Shown one piece after another: positions 26,009 to 35,009 of a DNA stretch of 64,000 nt; position 1 is the first letter of the stretch, and every line of letters starts with the position of its first letter. Position numbers and translations under genes: made by a program. Source of the stretch: Clostridium sp. OM02-18AC (lineage in GTDB: Bacteria > Bacillota > Clostridia > Lachnospirales > Lachnospiraceae); NCBI RefSeq assembly GCF_003481825.1, contig NZ_QULW01000018.1:27765-91764 (forward strand), written 5' to 3'. The notes beneath the pieces were generated by a model, which saw nothing but the letters and a program-made list of their open reading frames with translations, was not told the origin of the DNA and did no database searches.

Positions 26009-26315
26009 TATTTACGCATCCATTCTGGTCATGTTTCTGACGATCTATGCCGTGCGGGCCCTGCCGCTGACACTGATCCGGAAGGAAATCAAAAATCCGT
26101 TTATTCAGTCTTTTCTATATTATGTACCCTATGTGAGTCTGTCCGTCATGACATTTCCGTCTATTCTCTCCGCAACTGGAAACCAAATCACGGGAATAGT
26201 CGGATTTGCGGCAGGCGTGATCCTGGCCTGGATCGATGGCAATCTATTCCGGGTTTCCATCGGTGCCTGTGTGGCTGTGTATATAGCGGAGATGATCGTG
26301 AACGCTCTGCACTAA
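25998..26315 (+). CDS. azlD: AzlD-family branched-chain amino acid exporter, small subunit
   Basis: This 105-residue protein has three to four helices, with the AzlD signatures TIYAVRALPLTLI and FLYYVPYVSLSVMTFPSIL. It works with AzlC as a small partner subunit. The start lies inside the azlC end and GGAGGAG precedes it. Confidence 0.9.
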   Translation: MNHNIYASILVMFLTIYAVRALPLTLIRKEIKNPFIQSFLYYVPYVSLSVMTFPSILSATGNQITGIVGFAAGVILAWIDGNLFRVSIGACVAVYIAEMIVNALH

Positions 26316-26360
26316 AATGGAAACAAGCGAGCTTTGCCCCCTGGAAACCAGCGGAAAACA

Positions 26361-26389
26361 TTGACAAAAACAGGAAAGAGATTTATAAT
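26361..26389 (+). promoter_or_regulatory. Perfect consensus promoter
   Basis: TTGACA (26361-26366), 17 bp, TATAAT (26384-26389) is an exact match to the sigma-A consensus at optimal spacing. It predicts strong, largely unregulated expression of the small lysine-rich protein gene that follows, with a leader of about 70 bp. Confidence 0.88.
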
Positions 26390-26463
26390 TCCCTCATCGT
26401 CTGTCTAAAAACGGGCGGTGGGGAGCAATCCATAATTGGAATCGAATGAGGAGGATAAGAACT

Positions 26464-26865
26464 ATGGCAACAAGAAGAAACGCAGCTAAGGCAGCAGCAA
26501 AAGCGGCACCGAAGACTGAGTCCGTAAAGGCAGAAGTTAAGACCACTGCAGCAGAGGTTAAAGCAGAGGCTCCGGTAAAGGCAGTTGTTGAAGCACCGGC
26601 AGCAAAGCCAGTCGAGACCACCAAAAAAGCACCAGCAAAGAAAGCTCCTGCAAAGAAGGCAGACCCGAAGGCTTGCGTAGTTATTGAGTTCGCTGGCAAG
26701 CAGACCGTAGCAAAAGACGTTCTGGATAAGGCAGTGAAGGCATATGAAGAGGCTCATAAGGGCGCAGAGATCAAAACCATTGAAGTTTATGTAAAACCGG
26801 AAGAAAATGTTGCTTACTATGTAGTAAACGGAGAAGGTTCTGACGATTATAAGGTAACCTTATAA
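26464..26865 (+). CDS. DUF6465-family protein with histone-H1-like Lys/Ala/Pro-rich N-terminus
   Basis: The protein has 133 residues from the ATG at 26464, 9 bp after GAGGAGG. Residues 1-68 are low-complexity Ala/Lys/Glu/Pro, resembling histone H1-like tails. Residues 70-133 form a small conserved domain ending YVKPEENVAYYVVNGEGSDD, which I recognise as DUF6465, found in many Lachnospiraceae; no function is established. The very strong promoter and basic tail suggest an abundant protein, perhaps nucleoid- or RNA-associated, but the C-terminal domain itself gives no hint. Confidence 0.75.
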   Translation: MATRRNAAKAAAKAAPKTESVKAEVKTTAAEVKAEAPVKAVVEAPAAKPVETTKKAPAKKAPAKKADPKACVVIEFAGKQTVAKDVLDKAVKAYEEAHKGAEIKTIEVYVKPEENVAYYVVNGEGSDDYKVTL

Positions 26866-26906
26866 TTCAGGAATCTCAGTTGTATCTGTACACTTTGTGA
26901 AGAGTG

Positions 26907-26940
26907 GAGTGAGGCTTTGGTTCAAAGCCTCACTCATTTG
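26907..26940 (+). terminator. Rho-independent terminator
   Basis: A perfect 13-bp stem GAGTGAGGCTTTG/CAAAGCCTCACTC (26907-26919 with 26923-26935) has a 3-base loop and ATTTGTTTTA after it. Confidence 0.88.
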
Positions 26941-26972
26941 TTTTATAGATTTACAGGAAAAGGAGAGACACG

Positions 26973-28406
26973 ATGGAACAGCAGGAAACCTGGAAACTTC
27001 CGGAAGCCTTTGTGACAAGAATGAGAATTATGCTGGGAGAGGAATGTGATGCCTTTCTTGCAAGCTATGAGAAAGAACGGGCTCTTGGCCTCCGGGTCAA
27101 CACCATGAAGGTTCCGGCAGCAGAATTTGCCGGAAAAAACCAGGCCGAGTTTTCCCTGCGCCCGGTTTCCTGGTGCCCGGAAGGCTTCTATTATGCTCGG
27201 GAAAGCCGTCCGGGACGCCATCCTTACCATGAGGCAGGTGTTTATTATATCCAGGAACCTAGCGCCATGGCGGTAGTGTCCCTGCTGGATCCGAAACCTG
27301 AAGATAAAGTTCTGGATTTGTGTGCGGCTCCGGGCGGAAAGACCACTCATATTGCGTCCCACCTGAAGGGAAAAGGGTTTCTGGTCAGCAACGAGATCCA
27401 CCCGGCCCGGGCAAAAATCCTCTCCCAGAACGTGGAGCGCATGGGCATTGGCAATGTCATTGTGACCAATGAGGATTCCGGTACTCTGGCAAACTTTTTC
27501 CCGGAGTTCTTTGACTGCATGGTGGTGGACGCGCCATGCTCCGGCGAAGGTATGTTCCGGAAAGATGAGCAGGCCAGAAATGAGTGGAGCGAGGCCAATG
27601 TAAAGCTGTGTGCAGAGCGTCAGCAGGAAATTCTGGACAATGCGGCGGAGATGTTAAAACCGGGCGGCAGAATGGTCTATTCCACCTGCACCTTTGCGCC
27701 GGAGGAAGATGAGGACGGCATCGCTGTTTTCCTGGAGCGCCATCCGGAATTTTCCGTGGTATGTGTGGGCGCTGATGAAATGCCGGTGGGGTTATCCTGT
27801 GGGCATCCAGAGTGGAGTCACAACAAAAATCAGGAGCTTCAGGACACCTTTCGCATCTGGCCCCATAAGTCAGAGGGAGAAGGGCATTATCTGGCACTTC
27901 TTCGCAAGGCGGGAACGTGGGCCGTGGAAGATGGAAGAAAGCGGAAACAGCCGAAATACTGGAATGAAAAGGCAGGACGTTCCTATGTGGAAGAATTTCT
28001 GAAAAAGTCACTGACTGCGACCGGCCATGATGTACTGGAGACCGGTATGGACCGACTAATTCTTTTCGGAGACCAGTTATACCAGCTGCCGGAGGGAACA
28101 CCGGCGTTAGACCGGCTGCGGGTTCTGCGTCCGGGACTGCACCTTGGTGCCTTCAAGACCAAACGGTTTGAGCCGTCCCACGCACTTTCCCATTACCTGA
28201 AGCCGGAGCAGGCTGTATCGGTTTTAAGGCTTGAGCGGGATGACACACAGGTACTGGCTTATTTGAAAGGAAATACAGTAAACGGCCCGGCTGATTTGTC
28301 CGGCTGGACCTTAGTCTGCATGGAGGATTATCCTCTGGGCTGGGGAAAGGCAGTTTCCGGAACTGTGAAGAATCATTATCCAAAAGGGCTCCGCATACAG
28401 GGTTAA
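26973..28406 (+). CDS. rsmF: RsmF/RsmB-family 16S rRNA cytosine-C5 methyltransferase
   Basis: This 477-residue RNA methyltransferase uses S-adenosylmethionine to make m5C in rRNA. Motifs are the cofactor loop LCAAPGGKTTHIA (about residue 110), VVDAPCSGEGMF with one catalytic cysteine and STCTFAPEEDE with the other. The long C-terminal part (after about 300) matches the RsmF/YebU-like arrangement with a PUA-like RNA-binding region. It is monocistronic between two terminators. The exact target base in rRNA is assigned by family only. Confidence 0.88.
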   Translation: MEQQETWKLPEAFVTRMRIMLGEECDAFLASYEKERALGLRVNTMKVPAAEFAGKNQAEFSLRPVSWCPEGFYYARESRPGRHPYHEAGVYYIQEPSAMAVVSLLDPKPEDKVLDLCAAPGGKTTHIASHLKGKGFLVSNEIHPARAKILSQNVERMGIGNVIVTNEDSGTLANFFPEFFDCMVVDAPCSGEGMFRKDEQARNEWSEANVKLCAERQQEILDNAAEMLKPGGRMVYSTCTFAPEEDEDGIAVFLERHPEFSVVCVGADEMPVGLSCGHPEWSHNKNQELQDTFRIWPHKSEGEGHYLALLRKAGTWAVEDGRKRKQPKYWNEKAGRSYVEEFLKKSLTATGHDVLETGMDRLILFGDQLYQLPEGTPALDRLRVLRPGLHLGAFKTKRFEPSHALSHYLKPEQAVSVLRLERDDTQVLAYLKGNTVNGPADLSGWTLVCMEDYPLGWGKAVSGTVKNHYPKGLRIQG

Positions 28407-28426
28407 ACCTGTGTGCGAAGCCCTTT
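28383..28426. terminator. Terminator hairpin overlapping the rsmF stop
   Basis: A stem of about 17 bp with one mismatch (28384-28401 with 28408-28425) includes the rsmF stop codon and ends in a short T-run. It lies between convergent genes and may serve both. Confidence 0.7.
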
Positions 28427-28441
28427 CGTGCCGTTATAATT

Positions 28442-29878
28442 TTAATCGTGGGTCTTAAAGGTCTCAACGATTGCGATCATATCTTCTTTGTGCAGCTTTT
28501 TGTTGTTCATAAAGTCTCTTGTCTTCGGAATGTAATGTTCCAGGATCGGCAGAAGGATCAGGGCGGTAATGCCACTGGTGAAACCTCCGTTGTAAAGCAC
28601 CAGTCCGCCGTGAAGGGCACTGGTTGCCGTGCACATAGACGCGCACATAAAACCGGCCGCGATGCCTGCGCGTCTGCCATACCGTCCGGAAATCGGGCAG
28701 AGGCCGGTGGCGAATGCCACACCGTTTATGTATCCCTGGGTGGTGATGGTCCAGCTGATCTCCCGGCCATTGATGTAACAGATGGTCAGAGTGAACAGGT
28801 AAAGCAGCTGGTATCCGGCAAGAATTGGCCAGATGTTTTTCGGATGCTGTCCCATGCAGGTAAAAGTCAGGGCAGCAAGGATCACACCGATGGTGGCACC
28901 GGTAAAGCCGGCTCCCTCTGTGTAGACCATGATAATGTCTAAATAGAACAAAAAGAACATACCGACGGTACCGATGTTGATGAGGCAGACCGGCATGCTG
29001 TATTTGGTGGCAAAGTCAGTCTGGTATCCGGTGTCCCGGGTCAGCTCTTCGTAGCCGGAAAAGCTCTTTCCGTTTAAGAGGAAGCCGGCCAGGATGCAGA
29101 TGCCAAAAACAATCAGAAAAAAGCAGTTGGCATAGAGCTGGAAGGAATGACCGAAATGCTCATATACCGGATTGAAACGTGTCAGCTTGGCAGATGCGTC
29201 TACTCCCATGGTGTTGTAGAAAAAGTTAAACAGGAAGAAGCCGAAAAGGCCAAAGGCCAGGCCGCCGTTGTACAGGTTGTAGCCTTTGTGCCATGCATGG
29301 GCACCGGGCAGGATGGCCGGTACGATGAAGCCAAGCATAATTGAAAATGCGATGGTTAAAAATACGCCGCTTACGGTAAGGGTTGGATGTTCGAAAACAA
29401 AATTGTCCTGGGTGTAGCGGAATAGCAGTTCTCCGATAAATGGCCCGAATGAAGTGGTAAACATGCAGACATGGAGGTTGCTCTTAAAGTCGAGCTTTTT
29501 TAACTGCAGATAAAGAAATGGGGCCAGAAAACAAGGCCACATGGTTAAAAAGTTCAGGCCGTAAAAGCAGTGGGCTACAACAAGAAAGTAGCCAGCCAGC
29601 GTGCTGGGGCGGGAGTCGCCTTTCAATCCCACCATAAAAATCCAGCAGGCCAGACCGCAGGCTCCGGCGTTTAACATGGCGCTGGGCAGTCCGCCGATTT
29701 CCAGATAATCGGTAACCAGAGGGCTGGGCGAGGTCATGATAAGATACCAGCCATGAAGAATATTGCCAGTTTCGTGTGTGTATACAGCTGCAATCAGCGA
29801 AGAAATCAGAAACGCAACAGAAAAACCAAGAGCAACCCCATTGATGAGGGTGCTGTTGGTTATTTTTTTAGTCTCCAT
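28442..29878 (-). CDS. DUF1576-family polytopic membrane protein
   Basis: This 478-residue protein has about 12 predicted helices and matches the DUF1576 family by overall pattern (N-terminal helix, HGWYLIMTSPSPLVTDY, repeated GGxxxG helices and two similar halves ending in HGGLVLYNGGFTSG and YNGGLAFGLFGFFL). No function is established for the family; the inverted-repeat layout suggests a transporter or channel. It stands alone, with AGGGGA before the ATG. The neighbouring genes give no functional lead. Confidence 0.75.
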   Translation of the reverse strand: METKKITNSTLINGVALGFSVAFLISSLIAAVYTHETGNILHGWYLIMTSPSPLVTDYLEIGGLPSAMLNAGACGLACWIFMVGLKGDSRPSTLAGYFLVVAHCFYGLNFLTMWPCFLAPFLYLQLKKLDFKSNLHVCMFTTSFGPFIGELLFRYTQDNFVFEHPTLTVSGVFLTIAFSIMLGFIVPAILPGAHAWHKGYNLYNGGLAFGLFGFFLFNFFYNTMGVDASAKLTRFNPVYEHFGHSFQLYANCFFLIVFGICILAGFLLNGKSFSGYEELTRDTGYQTDFATKYSMPVCLINIGTVGMFFLFYLDIIMVYTEGAGFTGATIGVILAALTFTCMGQHPKNIWPILAGYQLLYLFTLTICYINGREISWTITTQGYINGVAFATGLCPISGRYGRRAGIAAGFMCASMCTATSALHGGLVLYNGGFTSGITALILLPILEHYIPKTRDFMNNKKLHKEDMIAIVETFKTHD

Positions 29879-30011
29879 ACTTAAATCCCCTGTATTAGTA
29901 TTTAATTTTTGCTTTTATTGTAATGATTTTGAGTAGTAGTGTTCTAATTCTCAATTATAGAGCAGGAAACTGTCTATTTCAACATGATTTCTTAATAGAA
30001 TTTGTATGGAA

Positions 30012-30935
30012 TTAAATGCAAAATGGTGCTGTGTGCGGCAGGGAAGGAAGAAACTGTTTCATGTCCGCCGGGAGTGGAGCTGTAAAGTGCAGGGGGATAC
30101 CGGTGATCGGGTGTGGAAAGGACAGTTTCCAGGAATGAAGGCTCTGGCGGTTTAAGTACCGGTAGTCCGGATTGTAAAGAAAATCTCCGTACAGTGGATG
30201 ACCGATGTATTTCATATGGACACGGATCTGGTGTGTGCGTCCGGTTTCAAGACGGATTTCAAGAAGGGAAGAATCCGTTTCATGGGAGTAGGAGATCAGC
30301 CGGTAATGTGTTATGGCAGATTCCCCATGCAGCGGATCCGCCATACGTTCGATGGTCGATCCGGGAACTCGGGCAATCGGAACAGTAATAGTACCCTCCG
30401 GTGCGCCGGAAAGATCGCCGGTTACGGCAGCGAGATAGGTACGGTGGATTTTATGCTGTTTTACCATATCGGACAGAATGCAGCCGCTCAGGGCATGTCT
30501 GGCGATAATGAGCAGGCCGGTAGTATCGCGGTCGAGACGGTTGATGGCGCGGAAAACAAATGGCTCCTGCCTGTTTTCAAAATACCATGCCAGTCCGTTG
30601 GCGAGGGAATTGTCAAAATGTCCCTGGGAAGGGTGGATAGGGACATTAGCTGCTTTGTTAATAACCATAAGATCGTCATCCTCGTAAAGGATGGAAAGGG
30701 GCATTGGCACTGGAATAATGTGTTCAGAGGATACGTCTTCGGAAAATGTGACAGAAAGAATATCCCCGGCCATAAGTTTTCTGGTGGTGTAGACTTTTTC
30801 CCCGCAAAGCAGGAGCCCATCACTGGTCAGTTTGATACGGTTGATGAGACTTTTGGAATAACCGTGTTCTTTTAAAAGAGATTCTACAGTCTGGCCGTCT
30901 GTGTGAGCCGTGTAGGTGTAATGCAGTGTCTTCAT
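30012..30935 (-). CDS. RluA-family pseudouridine synthase
   Basis: This 307-residue RNA-modifying enzyme has an N-terminal S4-like RNA-binding segment (SLLKEHGYSKSLINRIK) and the RluA catalytic domain with the catalytic Asp in AINRLDRDTTGLL, plus ETGRTHQIRVHM near the C-terminus. It converts uridine to pseudouridine in rRNA or tRNA; the specific site is not predictable here. The start codon overlaps the stop of an upstream polymerase relic (TGA within ATGA), and the AAGGAGG site is inside that relic, which explains why the relic's end is kept. Confidence 0.9.
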   Translation of the reverse strand: MKTLHYTYTAHTDGQTVESLLKEHGYSKSLINRIKLTSDGLLLCGEKVYTTRKLMAGDILSVTFSEDVSSEHIIPVPMPLSILYEDDDLMVINKAANVPIHPSQGHFDNSLANGLAWYFENRQEPFVFRAINRLDRDTTGLLIIARHALSGCILSDMVKQHKIHRTYLAAVTGDLSGAPEGTITVPIARVPGSTIERMADPLHGESAITHYRLISYSHETDSSLLEIRLETGRTHQIRVHMKYIGHPLYGDFLYNPDYRYLNRQSLHSWKLSFPHPITGIPLHFTAPLPADMKQFLPSLPHTAPFCI

Positions 30936-31196
30936 GAAGGGGCCTCCTTTTTGTTCTGGCGGGATGAGGCGTGCAGGTGTTTCTGGCGGCTTACTGCATG
31001 TTCGGTGGGTGCGTCTTCTCTCAGAAAGCTGGCACGCTGTACGCTGTCAACTCCGAATCGTCCGCGTATGGCATCTACCGCTTTTTTCCATGGCCCGCAT
31101 TTTCTTTGCGTGTTCGTCTTCAAACAGGCTCATCTGTTCAAAGGCATCTTCCTGGATCCGTGTAGTGCGCAGACCTGGTGAGTAGTTATCTGGCTT
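30932..31196 (-). pseudogene. Relic of a Y-family DNA polymerase (DinB/UmuC type), C-terminal end
   Basis: On the minus strand from 31196 a short frame reads LRTTRIQEDAFEQMSLFED...KKMRAMEK. One base later in another frame it continues KAVDAIRGRFGVDSVQRASF to the stop at 30932. These are the typical last about 80 residues of clostridial DinB-like polymerases. Removing one A from the A6 run (about 31121-31126) restores a single frame. Upstream of 31196 there is a stop and no polymerase sequence, so more than 300 residues have been lost. The remaining end abuts and is coupled to the pseudouridine synthase gene. The non-coding rest of 30936-31247 shows no other feature. Confidence 0.7.
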
Positions 31197-31247
31197 CTAT
31201 CATAGCAGAATATCCGAAAATTTACCAGAATAGGATAGAGAGACAGT

Positions 31248-32591
31248 GTGATAACAAGCGGGGTGTATGGATTGAAGAGAAAAGAAAAGAGAAACCGGAT
31301 CATCGGTCTGATGACCGGAATCAGCATTGGCTTTGCGGCGTGGGGGAGTGAGCACCCGCAGCCGGATCCATGGAGGGCAGCTGGAAATGTACAGGTGGTG
31401 CAAAGCGGAATGCCTGCGGCACAGGAAACAGGGCAAGCAGTGCAGAACGGTGCCGGGGAGAATATACATGCGCTTTCCCTGCATGCCCAGAGTGCAGTGC
31501 TGATGGATGCGGACAGCGGCCGCATTTTATATGGAAAGGACGAGCATCAGATCCGGCCTATGGCCAGCACCACCAAGATCATGACCTGCATTCTTGCGCT
31601 AGAACTTGGGAATCCGGAGGATTTCTGCGAGGTTTCAAAACGGGCGGCCGGACAGCCGAAAGTCAGGCTGGGAGCACCGGCCGGAAGTATGCTGAAGCTT
31701 CAGGATCTTTTGTATTCCCTGATGCTGGAGTCTCACAATGATTCTGCGGTGGTGATTGCGGAGCACATCAGCGGAAACGTGGAAGCATTTGCGGAAGAGA
31801 TGAACCGCAAGGCCCGGGAAATCGGCTGCAGGAATACCGTGTTTCTGACACCAAACGGGCTGGATGAAGAGAAAAAGGCAGCGGACGGAGAAGTGATCCG
31901 GCACAGCACGACGGCGGAAGAACTGGCAAAGATCATGCGGTACTGTACTGAATTATCGCCAAAGCATGATGAATTTTTAACGATAACGCGCTGCAAAACC
32001 CATGTTTTTTCGGATCGGGCAAAACGGAACTCCTATCATTGTATAAACCATAACGCACTGCTGGATATGACGGCAGAGGCTGTGAGCGGAAAGACTGGTT
32101 TTACAGGCGGAGCCGGATACTGTTATGTGACAGAGCTGTCGGACGGGGACCGAAAATTTATTATCTCGCTTCTGGGCTGCGGCTGGCCTCCGCATAAAAC
32201 CTGGAAGTGGGAGGATGTAAGACGGCTGTATCGCTATGGAAAGGAGCAGTATTTCTACCGGGAATTTGCGTTTGAGGAAAAGCAGATCCGAGTCCCTTTG
32301 GAAAATGGTGCCGGAAAAGACTGGATTTATGCGGTTTCTGACAGCCCCAGGCAGAAGAAAACGTTTCGGCTTCTGGTAGCGGAGAATGAACAGCCTGAAG
32401 CAGAATATGTCTTAAAACAGGCACTGGAAGCTCCGGTGAAGGCAGGGGATGGAATTGGAAATGTGTATTACAGCCTGAATGGAATCCGGATTGGACAGAG
32501 CAGCTACCGGGCAAAGGACGGAGCGGACGCCTGGAATTTGTATTACTGCCTGAGCCAGGTTATAAAATTCTGGTCCATGCATGCTTTGTAA
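31248..32591 (+). CDS. D-alanyl-D-alanine carboxypeptidase (S11, DacF-like)
   Basis: This 447-residue penicillin-binding protein has an N-terminal basic-hydrophobic segment (RKEKRNRIIGLMTGISIGFAAW) that works as signal or anchor. The catalytic Ser-Lys lies in ASTTKIMTC, the second motif in SHNDSAV, and the KTG triad in SGKTGFTGG. It removes the terminal D-Ala from cell-wall peptides outside the membrane. The start is a GTG at 31248 with a weak upstream GGATAGAGAGA; a later TTG (31275) is possible. The C-terminal about 130 residues form the usual beta-rich PBP5-like domain. Confidence 0.88.
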   Translation: MITSGVYGLKRKEKRNRIIGLMTGISIGFAAWGSEHPQPDPWRAAGNVQVVQSGMPAAQETGQAVQNGAGENIHALSLHAQSAVLMDADSGRILYGKDEHQIRPMASTTKIMTCILALELGNPEDFCEVSKRAAGQPKVRLGAPAGSMLKLQDLLYSLMLESHNDSAVVIAEHISGNVEAFAEEMNRKAREIGCRNTVFLTPNGLDEEKKAADGEVIRHSTTAEELAKIMRYCTELSPKHDEFLTITRCKTHVFSDRAKRNSYHCINHNALLDMTAEAVSGKTGFTGGAGYCYVTELSDGDRKFIISLLGCGWPPHKTWKWEDVRRLYRYGKEQYFYREFAFEEKQIRVPLENGAGKDWIYAVSDSPRQKKTFRLLVAENEQPEAEYVLKQALEAPVKAGDGIGNVYYSLNGIRIGQSSYRAKDGADAWNLYYCLSQVIKFWSMHAL

Positions 32592-32745
32592 AAAAAATTC
32601 AAAAATACTTGAATTTTATCCGATGACATTATATTATTATAATCGGCAGAAATTGGATTTACTAAACGATAGTTTGTCTTTCTCTTAACAATACAAAAGA
32701 GGAGGAAAAGCGATCGTCAAATATTTCAAAATGGAGGATTGCAAA

Positions 32746-34194
32746 ATGAGTAATCAAACATCAGCAAGTAACAGAATCAACGCATTACTTGATGAGAACA
32801 GTTTTGTTGAAGTTGGCGCTTACATTACAGCAAGAAGCACTGATTTTAACATGGCTGCTAAGGAGACTCCGGCAGATGGCGTAATCACCGGTTACGGTAC
32901 CATCGAAGGAAACCTTGTGTATGTGTACAGCCAGGACGCTTCCGTACTGGGCGGTTCCTTAGGCGAGATGCACGCAAAGAAAATTTCCAACATCTATTCC
33001 ATGGCAGTAAAGATGGGCGCACCGGTCATCGGACTGGTTGACTGTGCAGGTCTTCGCCTGCAGGAAGCAACCGACGCTTTAAACGGCTTTGGCGAGATGT
33101 ATTTAAGCCAGACCCTGGCATCTGGCGTAGTTCCGCAGATCTCCGCTATCTTTGGTACCTGCGGCGGCGGTATGGCAGTTGCATCTGCTATGTCTGACTT
33201 TATTTTTATGGAAGAGAAGAACGCAAAATTATTTGTAAATTCTCCGAACGCAATCGATGGAAACCGTGTTGAGAAGTGCGACACTTCCAGCGCAGCATTC
33301 CAGAGCGAGGAAACCGGCCTTGTGGACTTTACCGGAAGCGAGGAGGATATCTTATCCCAGATCCGTGCCCTGGTAACCATTCTTCCGGCAAACAACGAGG
33401 ACGACATGTCCTACAGCGAGTGCACCGACGATTTAAACCGTGTATGCTCCGATCTTGAGAACTGTGCAGGCGCTACCGACCTGGCACTGGCACAGATCTC
33501 TGACGATAACTTCTTCTTAGAGGTTAAGAAAAACTATGATAAGTCTATGGTAACCGGCTTCATCCGTCTGAACGGAACCACCGTAGGCTGCGTTGCAAAC
33601 CGCACTGCTGTTTACGCAGCAGACGGCGTGAAGGAAGACGAGTTTGACGCAGTTCTTTCCGCTAATGGCGCTGAGAAAGCTGCAAAGTTTGTTTCCTTCT
33701 GTGACGCATTCAACATCCCGCTCTTAACCCTGGTGAACGTAAAGGGCTACAAGGCATGCAAGTGCACCGAGCGCCGCATCGCAAAGAGCGCAGGCCGCTT
33801 AACCTATGCTTTCGCAAATGCAAGCGTTCCGAAGGTAACCGTTGTTGTCGGCGAGGCATATGGTACTGCTTACCTGACCATGAACTCCAAGTCCATCGGT
33901 GCAGATGTGGTTTATGCATGGCCGAACGCTTCCATCGGCATGATGGACGCTTCTGCAGCAGCAAAGATCATGTATGCAGACGAGATCGCAAAAGCAGAGG
34001 ATTCCGTTGCACTCATCAATGAGAAGGCGGCTGAATACCGCGAGATGCAGTCCAGCGCACTGGCAGCGGCAAAGAGAGGATATGTAGACGATATCATCGA
34101 GGCATGTGACACCAGAAAACGTGTGATCGCAGCATTCGAGATGCTGTTTACCAAAAGAGAGGATCGTCCGGACAGAAAACATGGAACGGTTTAG
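32746..34194 (+). CDS. Biotin-dependent carboxyltransferase (12S/MmdA-like)
   Basis: The protein has 482 residues from the ATG at 32746, 8 bp after GGAGG. It is of the acyl-CoA carboxyltransferase fold with two crotonase-like halves: GTCGGGMAVASAMSDF in the first (oxyanion glycines) and AYGTAYLTMNSKSIGADVVYAWP in the second. Such subunits move CO2 between carboxybiotin and an acyl-CoA (methylmalonyl-, malonyl- or glutaconyl-CoA). It opens an operon that also has a biotin carrier and beta, gamma and 5S-like subunits. Sequence alone does not fix the acyl-CoA; methylmalonyl-CoA is most usual. Confidence 0.85.
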   Translation: MSNQTSASNRINALLDENSFVEVGAYITARSTDFNMAAKETPADGVITGYGTIEGNLVYVYSQDASVLGGSLGEMHAKKISNIYSMAVKMGAPVIGLVDCAGLRLQEATDALNGFGEMYLSQTLASGVVPQISAIFGTCGGGMAVASAMSDFIFMEEKNAKLFVNSPNAIDGNRVEKCDTSSAAFQSEETGLVDFTGSEEDILSQIRALVTILPANNEDDMSYSECTDDLNRVCSDLENCAGATDLALAQISDDNFFLEVKKNYDKSMVTGFIRLNGTTVGCVANRTAVYAADGVKEDEFDAVLSANGAEKAAKFVSFCDAFNIPLLTLVNVKGYKACKCTERRIAKSAGRLTYAFANASVPKVTVVVGEAYGTAYLTMNSKSIGADVVYAWPNASIGMMDASAAAKIMYADEIAKAEDSVALINEKAAEYREMQSSALAAAKRGYVDDIIEACDTRKRVIAAFEMLFTKREDRPDRKHGTV

Positions 34195-34211
34195 AATGAG
34201 GTGACAAATAT

Positions 34212-34988
34212 ATGAAACAGTATATGAAACGAGTTTTGTTAGTGTTAAGCATGGTAGTCAGCCTCTTTGCTCTGTCCGCATGCTCCAACAAGAATGCTGC
34301 TGAGGCAGAAACTATGGATCCGCAGACAGCTTCCTACATTTCTCAGATCTCGGAAAACCTGCTCCAGACCATTGCCGAGATGGACGAGGCCACAGCAGAG
34401 GAGTCTGAGACCGGCCTGATCAAACAGGGTGAGGACGGCCTTGCGAGCGGCCTGACTTCCTGGATCGGTGTTATGAAAGACACCGGCGCATTCGTAAGCA
34501 TCCTTTCCTCTGACACCGAGCTTAGTGAGGATGACCAGTATGTATGTGTGGTTCAGGCACAGTTTGAGAACCGCAATGTAGAGTTCAAAGCATTCTACAC
34601 CATGGATCCGCAGAGCCAGAACTTAAACCCGGTCAGCCTGACCTTCAGCCCGGAATACACCGTAGGCGAGAACATGGCAAAAGCAGGCATGAATACTTTA
34701 CTTGGTATGGGTACTGTATTCCTGGTACTGATCTTTATCAGCATCCTGATCAGCTGCTTCAAGTTCATCAGCGTTTTTGAAAACAAGGTGAAAGCAAAGA
34801 ACACAGCTCCGGCACCGGCAGCAGCTCCTGTGGCAGCACCGGCAGCAGAAGAGGAAGAGCTTGTGGATGATCTGGAACTGGTGGCTGTCATCACTGCGGC
34901 TATCGCAGCATCAACCAACTCATCAACCGACTCCCTGGTAGTACGCTCCATCAAACGTGCACCGGGCGCAAAATGGAAAAGAGCATAA
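34212..34988 (+). CDS. Na+-pump decarboxylase gamma subunit (OadG-like) with lipoprotein-type N-terminal domain
   Basis: OadG subunits are usually around 80-130 residues; this one has 258. It begins with a lipoprotein signal (VLLVLSMVVSLFALSAC, Cys24), followed by about 130 residues of exported, acidic domain of unknown function. The membrane helix typical of OadG (LGMGTVFLVLIFISILISCF, about 165-185), an Ala/Pro hinge and the conserved end LVAVITAAIAAST...RSIKRAPGAKWKRA follow. The gamma subunit holds the membrane complex together. The large outer domain with lipid anchor is unusual. The gene lies 17 bp after the carboxyltransferase gene. Confidence 0.82.
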   Translation: MKQYMKRVLLVLSMVVSLFALSACSNKNAAEAETMDPQTASYISQISENLLQTIAEMDEATAEESETGLIKQGEDGLASGLTSWIGVMKDTGAFVSILSSDTELSEDDQYVCVVQAQFENRNVEFKAFYTMDPQSQNLNPVSLTFSPEYTVGENMAKAGMNTLLGMGTVFLVLIFISILISCFKFISVFENKVKAKNTAPAPAAAPVAAPAAEEEELVDDLELVAVITAAIAASTNSSTDSLVVRSIKRAPGAKWKRA

Positions 34989-35009
34989 GCGAATAGGAGG
35001 ATTCTTATC

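Noticed and set aside
26973..28406. Frame problem in the rRNA methyltransferase
   Set aside because: Large open frames overlap in other phases, but all motifs of the methyltransferase lie in one continuous frame.
30113..30875. Long open frames on the plus strand opposite the pseudouridine synthase gene
   Set aside because: They lack ribosome sites and conserved motifs, and the minus-strand gene explains the sequence fully.
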